Source: Demequina phytophila (GTDB taxonomy: Bacteria > Actinomycetota > Actinomycetes > Actinomycetales > Demequinaceae). Taken from it: a stretch of 64,000 bases of DNA. The translations under genes and the position numbers were made by a program. Below, in pieces: positions 1-8,304 of the stretch. The stretch's first letter is position 1, and every line of letters begins with the position of its first letter. The notes under the pieces were generated by a model. That model was given only the letters and a program-made list of their open reading frames with translations. It was not told where the DNA came from and searched no databases. The stretch lies in NCBI RefSeq assembly GCF_000971135.1, contig NZ_BBLW01000006.1:62001-126000 (forward strand), read 5' to 3'.

Positions 1-630
1 TCGAGGCTGGAAGCCGGCCCCGGCCCCGCACGACGACCTCGTCAAACGCCAGTTCCATGCCGACCGCCCCAACCGGCTGTGGTTCTGCGACATCACGCAG
101 CACCGCGCGAAGGACGGCTGGGTCTACTGCGCCGGCGTCATCGACGCCTACTCCCGACGGATCGTGGGCTGGTCGATCTCGGACCGCATCACCGCGGACA
201 TCGTCGTCGACGCCCTCGACATGGCCCGCTGGCAACGCCGACCTCAACCAGGCACGATCGTCCACGCCGACCGAGGCGCGCAGTACACGTCGTGGGTATT
301 CGGGCATCGACTGCGCCAGGCCGGGCTGCTGGGATCGATGGGGCGCGTGGCCTCGAGCGTGGACAACGCCCTGATCGAGTCGTTCTGGTCGACCATGCAA
401 CGCGAGCTGCTCGACCGCCACGACTGGGAGTCGCGCACCGAGCTCGCATCCGCGATGTTCGAATGGATCGAGGGCTTCTACAACCCCCGCCGCCGGCACA
501 CCTCGCTCGGCGACCTCAGCCCCGTCGAGTACGAAGCCCTTCACACCCGTGCCGCCATCGCGGCATGATCAACACACCACCCGTGTCCACGAGACCGGGT
601 CAGGCTCCGAACGAGAACTCAGCCGATTCA
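1..630 (+). mobile_element. 3' end of an IS3-family insertion sequence
   Basis: The segment holds the C-terminal half of an IS3-type OrfB followed by a right terminal repeat at 607-630 that closely resembles the right repeat of the complete IS3 element at 7957-7980. The left end lies outside the window. The element stops only 7 bases before the stop codon of the pyruvyl transferase gene, so it marks the edge of the polysaccharide island. Ends inferred from sequence similarity between the two elements. Confidence 0.7.
2..568 (+). CDS. IS3-family transposase OrfB, 5' truncated by window
   Basis: The reading frame is open from the first bases and encodes the DDE integrase-like core (rve) of an IS3 OrfB. 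Visible landmarks are LWFCDIT with the first catalytic Asp, IDAYSRRIVGW, HADRGAQYTS with the second Asp and LIESFWSTMQ with the Glu, then the usual FYNPRRRHTSLG tail. It catalyses copy-out-paste-in transposition together with OrfA. The N-terminal helix-turn-helix part is outside the window, so whether the copy is intact cannot be judged. Confidence 0.85.
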   Translation, partial: RGWKPAPAPHDDLVKRQFHADRPNRLWFCDITQHRAKDGWVYCAGVIDAYSRRIVGWSISDRITADIVVDALDMARWQRRPQPGTIVHADRGAQYTSWVFGHRLRQAGLLGSMGRVASSVDNALIESFWSTMQRELLDRHDWESRTELASAMFEWIEGFYNPRRRHTSLGDLSPVEYEALHTRAAIAA

Positions 631-637
631 GACTCCC

Positions 638-1582
638 CTACTCCACCGACCGAATCGCCTCGTCCCACGAGGTTGCGAAGCTCAAAGCAGCACCCGAGCC
701 CCCGAGCCAGGTTCGTGCGTACCGCGAGAGCTTCTGGTTCGCGTTGTCAACAGCTACCACGTGACGCCCCATTTGCAGCGCGATAAGCATGGCGTGGAGG
801 CGGTCAGTTACCACGACCTCACCCAGCGCGAGCATGCGAATCCCCCGGCGCAGACGCAGGGCAGCGATGCGCTCCCACCGCGCGGGCGATGGATTGAGCT
901 GACGCTGGCCGGCCGGGCCGAGCCCCGCCGCGCGTTTCCGTGCCCACGTCGTTGCCCTCAGCACGGGACGGTCGACGGGCCAATCAAGCGCACCTGCCCC
1001 AAAACGGGCCGCAGACTCGTCATCCGCACGCCCCAACACCACAAATCGCGCGCGCGGCGCCGGTGCGTCAATCCGACCGAGAAAGTGAACCGCGTCGGGC
1101 GCCAACAGCAATCGTCCGCTCACGAGTTCTCGAACCGCGCTGAACGACTCCTCGTCGCGCACAGCGATCCGTGCCGCGGTCCGTGCACCCAACCCAGCCT
1201 CGAAATTCCTTCGGGCGTGTTCGTCTTCGAAGAACACGGACTGTGGACACTGTATTAGCACCTGGTCGTCGGGCATTTCACGCGCGAGTCTAAACCTGTT
1301 GTCCTCATGGTGGGCGTAGCGGCCGCCGATGTTCCCACCGCCATTGATCGCAACAGCTCGCACCTCCAAGCGCGAGATACCGCGCGGCAACGTCCCGATT
1401 GAATACGCAGAGCCAATATCAATACCGGCTTCGCGCGCAAAAGTCGCTTGACCCAAGAAGATCGCCGAATCGCCAACGTTGGGATAGTCTGGCACGTCAG
1501 CAAAAGACAAACTTGAGATACCCTCAAAGAGCTCGGAGAATCGCTCCATCGCGATGCGATGCATGGTTTCGGTGTACGGCAC
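638..1582 (-). CDS. Polysaccharide pyruvyl transferase family protein
   Basis: 314 residues resembling the CsaB/WcaK/EpsO family, which adds a pyruvyl ketal from phosphoenolpyruvate to a sugar of a surface polysaccharide. Typical features are an N-terminal NVGDSAI motif, the AINGGGNIGG glycine run, and the C-terminal VVTDRLHAMLIALQ helix followed by DNANQKL. The GTG start at 1582 is supported by GAGGAG nine bases upstream (1592-1597). It belongs with the flippase, polymerase and glycosyltransferases of this island. Base composition is less G+C-rich than genes beyond 18 kb. The exact acceptor sugar cannot be read from sequence. Confidence 0.8.
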   Translation of the reverse strand: MPYTETMHRIAMERFSELFEGISSLSFADVPDYPNVGDSAIFLGQATFAREAGIDIGSAYSIGTLPRGISRLEVRAVAINGGGNIGGRYAHHEDNRFRLAREMPDDQVLIQCPQSVFFEDEHARRNFEAGLGARTAARIAVRDEESFSAVRELVSGRLLLAPDAVHFLGRIDAPAPRARFVVLGRADDESAARFGAGALDWPVDRPVLRATTWARKRAAGLGPAGQRQLNPSPARWERIAALRLRRGIRMLALGEVVVTDRLHAMLIALQMGRHVVAVDNANQKLSRYARTWLGGSGAALSFATSWDEAIRSVE

Positions 1583-1997
1583 GATGTATAACTCCTCTAA
1601 ATGCGGGTGTCAATCAGGTTGCACTGAGCAACAACAAGATCGCGAACCGGATGGATTGCCCCTGGCGACGCACTACCAACACCGGTCCCGCACCTCGATC
1701 AGCAATGCCGCGACGGGATCATACCCCAATAGTCGCTGTCGGCGGCCATGCCGTCGACAGCGCGCCTAATGTATGATCACCCGCCAGTCGAAAGCACGCT
1801 AGACGGGAGCGCGCCCGCTGTCGACCCTGAAGCCCTCTCCCATGCATCCGTGCGGAGAACGAACGGGCGTCCGAGGCCTAATACGTAGGGTTAGAGTGTG
1901 CGCGGTCGGTAGCCATCAACACAATCGGACCTAGTCTGATCCGTTGCAGGGCGCGCAACCCTTCGCTGAGCAGCGTTAGCCCGAGGTCTCGCGGGAC
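1583..1997. other. Intergenic stretch with one weak hairpin
   Basis: 415 bases without a credible gene. The only structure seen is an 8-bp stem at 1734-1741/1755-1762 with a 13-base loop, about 235 bases after the PP-loop gene stop. It could terminate that transcript, but there is no T tract. The promoter of the pyruvyl transferase gene should also lie here; no convincing hexamers were found. Confidence 0.3.
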
Positions 1998-3128
1998 TCA
2001 GAGTCGTCGCAATAGACTCTTGACTTGATTCAGCAATTCCCACAATGGCGCCCGTCGCACAAATGACCGGAGCGCACGTTCAAGCTCTCGGTCCGAAGTG
2101 CCGCTCGTTTCGAGCGCGAGTAGGTTCTCGCGCGCGAACATGGCGACACGATTGCCTGAACGGAGGCGACGGAGACTCGAAGCGTCGATCACCTGCGGGA
2201 GTGTCCTACAATGATCCAGCGCGCCTGCAGCACGAAGGCTAATCATCGTGCGTACGCACTTCTCGCATTCGCCGCAGTTGTACAGACCCCCCCGGTTCTC
2301 CCAGCAGATGCGCAGGTGGTCCAGAGCGACCTGACTAACTGCAATTGACGAGACCTTTTCCGGACGCGTCCTGTCCTCGCCGTCGTGAAGGAATTCCAAC
2401 TCCGAAGAGGACCATAGGGGGTCCAAATCCGGATGCGTGCCCCAAGGAAACAGCTCTGTGACGTGGTGCGATGCCGGTATCAGCACCTCGCGGAAATGGT
2501 CTGCGAGCAGGTGGCCCACTGCTGCAAGAGCGGCGCCGTGATACTGGTCTCCCCAAGCGACATACGGGTCCGAGAGTTCCCGAACATTCGTGCGGACAAC
2601 GACGAGTTTCATCCCGAGTGCGGCTGCGGCCGCCCGTACTTCATGAAGCGCCCTGTCAGCCAGGTCAACATCCGCGAGCGGGATATCGAATCCGTGAACG
2701 AAAATCAGGTGCGTGATTACATCAGCATGGGCCAGGACCGAGTAGAAGGAATCCACTCCACCGCTGAAGAAGCAACCAACACCCGCGCTCGGCACCGCAG
2801 GAGAGCCTGTCGTGGCGCTAATGTCGACCCGCGACAGATCGCTGAACCAGTGTTCAAGCAGTTCTTGAGCGCGTTGCGCGTTCGCAAGCGCAACGCCGTC
2901 AAAATCGCCCTGAAGCACTAGCGACGATCCGACGCGCATCGCGATCGGAAGTGCAGCTGGTAGAGCCGGCGCTGAAGACGGCTTCAGCGGCACGTCGGCT
3001 TCGAACCAGAGTGTCACCGCATCGTCGGGCCCGAACACGACGTCGAACTCGAGTCGATTTGGCCCGCGTAGGCGCGCTGCAGACACTGAAACCTCGCGCG
3101 TCGTGGGCTGCGACGGCATAGAAACCAT
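1998..3128 (-). CDS. QueC/ExsB-like PP-loop ATP pyrophosphatase of unknown role
   Basis: 376 residues. The N-terminal ~115 residues are unassigned. A PP-loop FFSGGVDSFYS follows (SGGVDS at 122-127), the ATP-adenylating motif of N-type ATP pyrophosphatases. C275, C285, C288 and C291 form a Cx9Cx2Cx2C cluster like the zinc site of QueC (7-cyano-7-deazaguanine synthase). Queuosine neighbours are absent. The gene sits among surface polysaccharide genes, so adenylation of a carboxylate or amidation of a sugar is a reasonable guess only. ATG at 3128 has no clear Shine-Dalgarno; a second in-frame ATG is at 3119. Confidence 0.65.
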   Translation of the reverse strand: MVSMPSQPTTREVSVSAARLRGPNRLEFDVVFGPDDAVTLWFEADVPLKPSSAPALPAALPIAMRVGSSLVLQGDFDGVALANAQRAQELLEHWFSDLSRVDISATTGSPAVPSAGVGCFFSGGVDSFYSVLAHADVITHLIFVHGFDIPLADVDLADRALHEVRAAAAALGMKLVVVRTNVRELSDPYVAWGDQYHGAALAAVGHLLADHFREVLIPASHHVTELFPWGTHPDLDPLWSSSELEFLHDGEDRTRPEKVSSIAVSQVALDHLRICWENRGGLYNCGECEKCVRTMISLRAAGALDHCRTLPQVIDASSLRRLRSGNRVAMFARENLLALETSGTSDRELERALRSFVRRAPLWELLNQVKSLLRRL

Positions 3129-3190
3129 GCGGAGAGCGTACTAGACGGGGCGACGAGCCCTCGCCACCCGTTCGGGTACCGTTGCCTCCC

Positions 3191-4663
3191 GTGACCCACC
3201 ATGATCCACACGGCGTAAGACCCGCCCACGCCGACGTCAAGGCGCGAGCACTACGCGGCGCGAAGTGGACCGTCCTCGACAAGTGGGGCTCGCGCTTCTT
3301 CTCCTTCATCGTCTTCGCCGTGCTTGCATACTTGCTGACGCCTGAAGCGTTCGGAGTGGTCGCAGCAGCGCAGGCGGTAATTGTTCTCGTTCAGACCATC
3401 ACTGAACAAGGCATCGGCGCAACCGTAATAGTTCAAGACCGGGACGACTCCGTTTCACGAAGCACCGCTTTTTGGATGTCGCTCGCATCCGGCGTGCTTG
3501 GCGCGGCCATACTCTGGGTCTCCGCGCCACTCGTCGCGGAGATCATGCACTCGCCGCAGCTTGAGTCAGTACTTCCTGTAATCTCCGGTTACTTCATCGT
3601 GCGAGCACTCGGCACTGTGCCGGATGCTCTGTTGCTACGTCGCCTGCAATTCAAGGGTTTGGCAATCCGCACCATCGTCGCAACTACGCTCTCGGGTGCT
3701 ATCGCCATTGCGCTGGCTTTCCTTGGATTCGGAGTTTGGGCGCTGGTTGCCCAGGTCCTCGTCCAAGCCACCGCGTCGACCACCATGGTCTGGATCGCTT
3801 CGCGGTTTCGGCCCCGTCTTCAATTCGACTTTCACTCGAGTCGCGACGTACTCCGTTTCAGTTGGAAGGTGCTTGTCGTCGACCTGCTTTCCACAGGCGT
3901 AGGACAAGGAGACAAATTTGTCGTCGGTGCCGTGCTCGGCCCTGTCGCGCTCGGCTATTACACAATAGCCGCCCGCATCCTTAACGTTGTCGTAGACGCA
4001 TTTACCGGAGTCATGTCTTCGATGGCGGTCCCAGTATTCGCGCGACTCAAAAAGGATCCCGAATATACCGCCAGAACTCTCACCCGAGTGACGACCCTAT
4101 CATTGGCTGCAACGGTTCCAGCATTTGGGTTGCTCTTCTTGCTCGCTCCAGTCCTGGTTCCCACGGCATTCGGCGCCCAATGGACCCCCAGCGTGCCGGT
4201 CCTTCAGGCGCTGTGCATTGGAAGTATCGTTAGTTCAATTACATACTTTGATCGTGGTGTGCTGTACGCAGCCGATCGGGCGGACCTTGAGATCATCGCG
4301 GTTGGCGTACTTGCCGTTGGCACGGTGCTCGCCGCCTATGTGGGCGCACAGTACGGCCTCGTCGCGGTCGCTATTGCGGTCACAGCGCGTATGTTCCTAA
4401 CGTTGCCACTGCGGCTATGGTTGCTGAAGATCGCGATCGGACTGAGGTTGCGCACATACGTCTGGAGCTGGAAGGCGCCGGTCGCAGGCGCGGTCGCCCT
4501 TTTCTTCACGGCCGCGGTGCTGTCACAACTCTTGCGCGATTCACGCGAACCCGTTGAAGTTCTAGTGACTTCGGCCGGGGCTCTCCTCGCCTACAGTGTG
4601 TGCATTGCATTGCTCGACCGCAAGCTGATCCACATGCTTCGTGGGCTTGCCGCTCGTAGCTAG
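3191..4663 (+). CDS. Wzx-type polysaccharide flippase
   Basis: About 490 residues with 12 or more hydrophobic segments spread over the whole length. The pattern is that of MOP-superfamily lipid-linked oligosaccharide flippases (RfbX/AmsL type), including an N-terminal ALRGAKWTVLDKWGSR amphipathic stretch and the LLTPEAFGVVAAA motif of the first membrane pair. It would move undecaprenyl-linked repeat units outward for Wzy. GTG at 3191 is chosen; an in-frame TTG at 3184 minus two (3182) is the alternative, and neither has a good ribosome site. The stop codon abuts an IS3 remnant at 4664. Lower G+C than the second flippase at 28 kb. Confidence 0.85.
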   Translation: MTHHDPHGVRPAHADVKARALRGAKWTVLDKWGSRFFSFIVFAVLAYLLTPEAFGVVAAAQAVIVLVQTITEQGIGATVIVQDRDDSVSRSTAFWMSLASGVLGAAILWVSAPLVAEIMHSPQLESVLPVISGYFIVRALGTVPDALLLRRLQFKGLAIRTIVATTLSGAIAIALAFLGFGVWALVAQVLVQATASTTMVWIASRFRPRLQFDFHSSRDVLRFSWKVLVVDLLSTGVGQGDKFVVGAVLGPVALGYYTIAARILNVVVDAFTGVMSSMAVPVFARLKKDPEYTARTLTRVTTLSLAATVPAFGLLFLLAPVLVPTAFGAQWTPSVPVLQALCIGSIVSSITYFDRGVLYAADRADLEIIAVGVLAVGTVLAAYVGAQYGLVAVAIAVTARMFLTLPLRLWLLKIAIGLRLRTYVWSWKAPVAGAVALFFTAAVLSQLLRDSREPVEVLVTSAGALLAYSVCIALLDRKLIHMLRGLAARS

Positions 4664-4764
4664 GGTACCGCGCGGCGAAGACACGCACTCAGTCTGCACG
4701 GCAACTGCGTGACGACCTGCGCATCCCCGAGGTCGCCCGCCTGCATGCCGAGAACTGCGGCGTG
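4664..4764 (+). pseudogene. Fragment of an IS3 OrfB
   Basis: This short stretch matches the inside of the complete IS3 OrfB around 7126-7230 at both base and protein level (YRAAKTRT, then RQLRDDL.IPEVARLHAEN). It begins directly after the flippase stop codon and breaks off where the outer inverted repeat of the nested IS stack begins. It is a dead remnant of an earlier IS3 insertion. Confidence 0.75.
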
Positions 4765-4872
4765 TTGACGGCGCTCTCTGAAATTCCCCAGTTCTGCTCT
4801 CTGAATGGGACTGCCCCGGCTTTGGTTGACATCTGAACTTTGAGGATTCGTCCTCACTGGAAGGATGTCCCT

Positions 4873-4959
4873 GTGACCAAGCCCTACCCCCAAGAGTTTC
4901 GCGATGACGTCGTGGCGGTCGCCCGCCGCGCCCAGGCACCGCTGAGCCAGATCGCCTGA
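4873..4959 (+). pseudogene. Truncated IS3 OrfA (first 28 codons)
   Basis: GTG start followed by KPYPQEFRDDVVAVARR and LSQIA, the opening of the OrfA helix-turn-helix protein of IS3 elements. The frame ends at a TGA created at the junction with the inserted IS1634-like element around 4957. It belongs to the interrupted outer IS3. Confidence 0.75.
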
Positions 4960-6676
4960 CTTGGCTCACGCGCCGGCCGTCGGCGATGGCGCATCCGGTG
5001 TACCTGGGGTGATGGTCGGCGCTTAGTGCGTTTTCACGCACTAAGGGGATGGCGTCTAGGGTCTCGGTGTGGCGTTCATCAGGCGGGTGCGGACCGCGTC
5101 GGGAGCGACGGCGGTCCAGATCGCCGAGTACGCCGGCGGGCGGCAGCGGATTGTGCGTCATGTCGGGTCGGCGCATACGGAAGCCGAGCTGGGGATCTTG
5201 CTTGAGCAGGCCGGCCAGCTGCTCGGCGATCCCGATCAGGGCGCGCTCGAGTTCGACGTCACCCCCACCCCGCTGGTCGCGGACCTCGTGAGTCCGCGAC
5301 GCGACGACCTTGTTGACGTGGAGCCGCGCAGCACGGCGGCGCGTCGTGATGGGTCTGGTCGGGTCGTCGGCACCGACTCGCGGCTCTTGTTCGACGTCCT
5401 GGCCCGCGTGTACGCGTCCTTGGGGTTCGACGCCGTCGACGACGACGTGTTCCGCGACCTGGTGATCTCGCGGATCGTGGAGCCGACCTCGCTGCTCGAT
5501 ACCGGGCGCGTGCTCACGGACTTGGGGCGTACACCGGCGTCGTACGCGACGATGAAGCGCACCCTAGGTAGGTCGATGGCGGGCGGCTACTGCAACACAA
5601 TCGCCGCCGCCTGCTTCACCCACGCGATGAACGCCGGCGACATCTCGCTGGTCTTGTATGACGTCACGACGTTGTACTTCGAGGCAGAGAAGGAGGACAG
5701 CCTGCGCAAGGTCGGCTACTCGAAAGAGCGTCGCGTCGACCCACAGGTCGTCGTCGGACTCCTCGTCGACCGCAACGGCTTCCCGCTCGAGATCGGATGC
5801 TTCGAAGGCAACAAGGCCGAGACCCTCACCCTGGTGCCGATCGTGCGCCAGTTCCAACAGCGCCACGGCCTGGCGGAGATCGTCATCGTCGCCGACGCGG
5901 GCATGCTGTCCGCGACGAACCTACGCGAGCTCGACGACGCAGGGCTGAACTTCATCGTCGGGTCCCGCGTCACGAAGGCACCAGTGGACCTGGAGTCCCA
6001 CTTCCGGTGGCATGGCGACGCCTTCGTTGACGGGCAGGTCATCGACACCATCACCCCACGCACCGGGCATGCTCGCAAGGACGGCGCGTCGAACCCGCTG
6101 GTCAAGGCCGAACCCATCTGGAACGCCGACCACCATGAACGCTCGTGGCGGGCCGTGTGGGCGTACTCCGCCAAGCGCGCCGTGCGCGACAACCGCACCC
6201 TGACCCTGCAAGAGCAGCGGGCCCGTGACGTCGTGTCCGGTGACAAGGCCGCACGTACGCCCCGCTTCGTGAAGACGACCAACGGTGCACGCCGGCTCGA
6301 CGAGGCATCACTGGCAAGGGCGCGACGGTTGGTCGGACTCAAGGGCTACGTCACCAACATCCCCGCCACTCCCATGCCCGCCCGTGAGGTCATGACCAGC
6401 TACCACGCACTATGGAACGTCGAACAGTCGTTCCGGATGTCGAAGACCGACCTACGCGCCCGGCCCATGTTCCACCACACCCGCGACGCGATCGAGGCAC
6501 ACCTGACCATCGTGTTCACCGCCCTGGCCGTCAGCCGCGAGATCCAAGCCCGCACCGGACTCGCGATCCGCAACGTCATCCGTCAGCTACGGCCGCTACG
6601 GTCCGCGACCATCGCGATCAACGGCACCGAACAGACCTTCACACCCGAGATCCCCGAAGCCGAGCAAGCCATCCTC
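4957..6676 (+). mobile_element. IS1634-like element, right end lost
   Basis: The element carries a nearly full-length transposase and an upstream hairpin. Its left boundary is placed at the OrfA truncation point. Its right end is missing because the next IS3 begins exactly at the transposase stop codon. No right terminal repeat remains, so it should not be able to move by itself. Confidence 0.6.
5022..5045 (+). promoter_or_regulatory. Hairpin ahead of IS1634-like transposase
   Basis: A perfect 10-bp stem (5022-5031 with 5036-5045) closed by a 4-base loop lies 24 bases before the transposase start. Such hairpins near IS ends are known to limit expression by hiding the ribosome site or by blocking transcription entering from outside. 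Confidence 0.5.
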
Positions 6677-6679
6677 TGA
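5069..6679 (+). CDS. IS1634-family (IS4 superfamily) transposase
   Basis: 536 residues of a DDE transposase. An N-terminal domain of about 150 residues precedes the RNase H-like core with LYDVTTLYFE (first Asp), IVADAGMLS (second Asp), the KTNGARRLDEA/GLKGYVTNI segment typical of IS1634 proteins, and ALWNVEQSFRMSK with the Glu and the YREK-like helix. The stop codon TGA is the first three bases of the neighbouring IS3's terminal repeat, so the natural C-terminus is probably a few residues longer. A GTG at 5069 is used. Confidence 0.85.
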   Translation: MAFIRRVRTASGATAVQIAEYAGGRQRIVRHVGSAHTEAELGILLEQAGQLLGDPDQGALEFDVTPTPLVADLVSPRRDDLVDVEPRSTAARRDGSGRVVGTDSRLLFDVLARVYASLGFDAVDDDVFRDLVISRIVEPTSLLDTGRVLTDLGRTPASYATMKRTLGRSMAGGYCNTIAAACFTHAMNAGDISLVLYDVTTLYFEAEKEDSLRKVGYSKERRVDPQVVVGLLVDRNGFPLEIGCFEGNKAETLTLVPIVRQFQQRHGLAEIVIVADAGMLSATNLRELDDAGLNFIVGSRVTKAPVDLESHFRWHGDAFVDGQVIDTITPRTGHARKDGASNPLVKAEPIWNADHHERSWRAVWAYSAKRAVRDNRTLTLQEQRARDVVSGDKAARTPRFVKTTNGARRLDEASLARARRLVGLKGYVTNIPATPMPAREVMTSYHALWNVEQSFRMSKTDLRARPMFHHTRDAIEAHLTIVFTALAVSREIQARTGLAIRNVIRQLRPLRSATIAINGTEQTFTPEIPEAEQAIL

Positions 6680-7980
6680 ATCGGCCTGCGTTTCGTTCCG
6701 TCCTATCGACAAGGATGGAACCCATGACTCGTTACACCCCGGAGATGCGTGAGCGCGCGCTGAGGATGCTCGCGGAGGCGATCCCGGATCACCCGAACTT
6801 GTGGAGCGCGATGCGGCACGTCGCCGGGCTGCTGGGCATGAGCCCCGAGACGCTCCGCGTGTGGCATCGCCGCCTCGAGGTCGACGCCGGCGTCAAGCCG
6901 GGCGTCCCTAGCGACGCGGCCGAGGAGATCAAGCGGCTTAAGCGTGAGAACGCCGAGCTGCGCAAGGCCAACGAGATCCTCAAGGCTGCGAGCGTGTTTT
7001 TCGCCAAGGAGCTCGACCGCCCCTGACCGACATGATCCGGTTCATCGACGAACACCGCGATCAGTTCGGGGTCGAGCTCATCTGCCGCGTCCTCAGACGG
7101 GCAGTCCAGGGCTTCCTCACCTCGCGCGGCTACCGCGCGGCGAAGACGCGCACGCCGTCCGCGAGGCAGCTGCGTGACGACCTGCTCATCCCCGAGGTCG
7201 CGCGCCTGCACGCGGAGAACTACGGCGTGTACGGCAGGCGCAAGATGCACGCGCTTATGCGTCGGCAAGGGTGGGACATCGGCCGCGACCAGACTGAACG
7301 CCTCATGCGCGCAGCCGGCGTGCGTGGTGTGAAGAAGTCCAAGCGGACCTTCACGACCAAGTCCGATCCGAAGGCGGTGTTGCCGCGGGACCTCGTCAAC
7401 CGCCACTTCGCGGCCGACGCACCACGACGGCTGTGGGTCGCGGACATCACCTACGTCGCGACGTGGTCCAGCTTCGCCTACGTCGCATTCGTCACCGACG
7501 TCTTCTCCCGTCGGATCGTGGGCTGGAACGTCGCGTCGACCCTCAAGGCCGAGATCCTGCCCTTGCAGGCCCTCGACATGGCCGCGTGGGACGCCGGCGG
7601 CGACCTCACCGGTCTGACGCACCACTCGGACCACGGCTCGAACTACATGGCAATGGTCTACACCGACCGCGTCGTCGAATTCAGTGCGAAGCCGTCGACG
7701 GGAACCGTCGGCGACAGCTACGACAACGCCCGCGCCGAGGCGATCAACAACCTCTACAAGACCGAGCTGATCCGCCAGCGCGGACCGTGGAGGACGGCTG
7801 AGCAGGTCGAGCTCGCCACCCTCGAGTACGTGTGGTGGTGGAACAACCAGCGCCTGCACGGCGAGCTCGGGATGCGCACACCGCTCGAGGTCGAAGAGGC
7901 CTACTACGCTGGCCTCGAATCACCCCAACCGGTACCTGCCGGACAGGGAAACTCAGCGGAACGAAACTCAGGCCGATTCA
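6677..7980 (+). mobile_element. Complete IS3-family element (inner IS3)
   Basis: 1304 bp bounded by 24-base terminal inverted repeats at 6677-6700 and 7957-7980 that differ at one position. It contains OrfA and OrfB in the -1 frame relation typical of the family. No target duplication is visible: the left neighbour is the IS1634-like gene and the right neighbour the tail of the outer IS3, so later deletion or recombination has altered the flanks. Confidence 0.8.
6724..7026 (+). CDS. IS3-family transposase OrfA
   Basis: 100 residues: an N-terminal helix-turn-helix (TRYTPEMRERALRML ... LLGMSPETLRVWHRR) followed by a leucine-zipper coiled coil (EIKRLKRENAELRKANEILKA) used for OrfA/OrfAB multimerisation. 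The ATG at 6724 follows AAGGATGG; an in-frame ATG at 6715 is less likely. The T run at 6997-7001 (GTGTTTTTC) near the 3' end could be the slippery site for -1 frameshifting into OrfB. Confidence 0.85.
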   Translation: MTRYTPEMRERALRMLAEAIPDHPNLWSAMRHVAGLLGMSPETLRVWHRRLEVDAGVKPGVPSDAAEEIKRLKRENAELRKANEILKAASVFFAKELDRP

Positions 7981-8126
7981 GTTGCAGAAGAACGTCCTCA
8001 ACACCAGGCGCTGGGATACCCGCGAGGAGCTGCGCCTCGAGATGGTTCGCTGGATCGAGACCAAGTACAACCGACGCCGCCGACAGCGCGGCCTTGGCAA
8101 ACTCACCCCCGTCGAGCTTGAGATGA
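7032..8126 (+). CDS. IS3-family transposase OrfB with read-through C-terminus
   Basis: OrfB lies in the -1 frame relative to OrfA. It shows the HTH_21 region (ENYGVYGRRKMHALMRRQG), then the DDE core: LWVADITYVAT, THHSDHGSNYMA and DNARAEAINNLYKTELI. The true enzyme should end around YYAGLESPQPVPAGQ. Here no stop occurs inside the element, and the frame runs through the terminal repeat (to 7980) and for about 48 more codons into the neighbouring IS3 remnant in a wrong frame, giving an Arg/Ser/Ala-rich tail. Confidence 0.8.
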   Translation: MIRFIDEHRDQFGVELICRVLRRAVQGFLTSRGYRAAKTRTPSARQLRDDLLIPEVARLHAENYGVYGRRKMHALMRRQGWDIGRDQTERLMRAAGVRGVKKSKRTFTTKSDPKAVLPRDLVNRHFAADAPRRLWVADITYVATWSSFAYVAFVTDVFSRRIVGWNVASTLKAEILPLQALDMAAWDAGGDLTGLTHHSDHGSNYMAMVYTDRVVEFSAKPSTGTVGDSYDNARAEAINNLYKTELIRQRGPWRTAEQVELATLEYVWWWNNQRLHGELGMRTPLEVEEAYYAGLESPQPVPAGQGNSAERNSGRFSCRRTSSTPGAGIPARSCASRWFAGSRPSTTDAADSAALANSPPSSLR

Positions 8127-8152
8127 TCTACACGACCGCAATCGCGGCCTGA
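7982..8152 (+). pseudogene. C-terminal fragment of outer IS3 OrfB
   Basis: The frame reads LQKNVLNTRRW, IETKYNRRRRQRGLGKLTP and ends with MIYTTAIAA, the characteristic final 55 residues of an actinobacterial IS3 OrfB. It directly follows the inner IS3's terminal repeat and is followed by the outer element's right repeat at 8171-8195. It overlaps the read-through tail of the inner OrfB in another frame. Confidence 0.8.
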
Positions 8153-8304
8153 CGACTACAACCCCCGATCGTCAACCGAACTCGGGGCAGTCCCCGCTAA
8201 CCTACCCGCGCGACCTGGGGAACTTCGCCGAGCAACTCTGGGGAAATTCGGCGAGCGCCGTCAGTGTAAGGGGGCTCTTCGCAGTTGACGGTCCCGCGAC
8301 ACAC

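Larger units (their letters stand above)
4806..8195 (+). mobile_element. Interrupted IS3-family element (outer IS3)
   Basis: Terminal inverted repeats at 4806-4830 and 8171-8195 agree at 21 of 25 positions. The left part keeps the first 28 codons of OrfA, the right part keeps the last ~56 codons of OrfB. Everything between was replaced by the IS1634-like element and a second IS3, so this copy is inactive and its middle has been deleted. Confidence 0.65.
4764..8265. mobile_element. Nested insertion-sequence stack with outer IS21-like ends
   Basis: A 26-base sequence at 4766-4791 reappears in inverted form at 8238-8263 with 23 matches. On the right it is preceded by a related tandem copy (CTGGGGAACTTCG), and the repeated TTCCCCAG motifs recall the multiple terminal repeats of IS21-family elements; that family name is an inference. 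No IstA or IstB gene remains. Inside lie, from outside in, an IS3 element (4806-8195), an IS1634-like element and another IS3 element. Confidence 0.5.
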
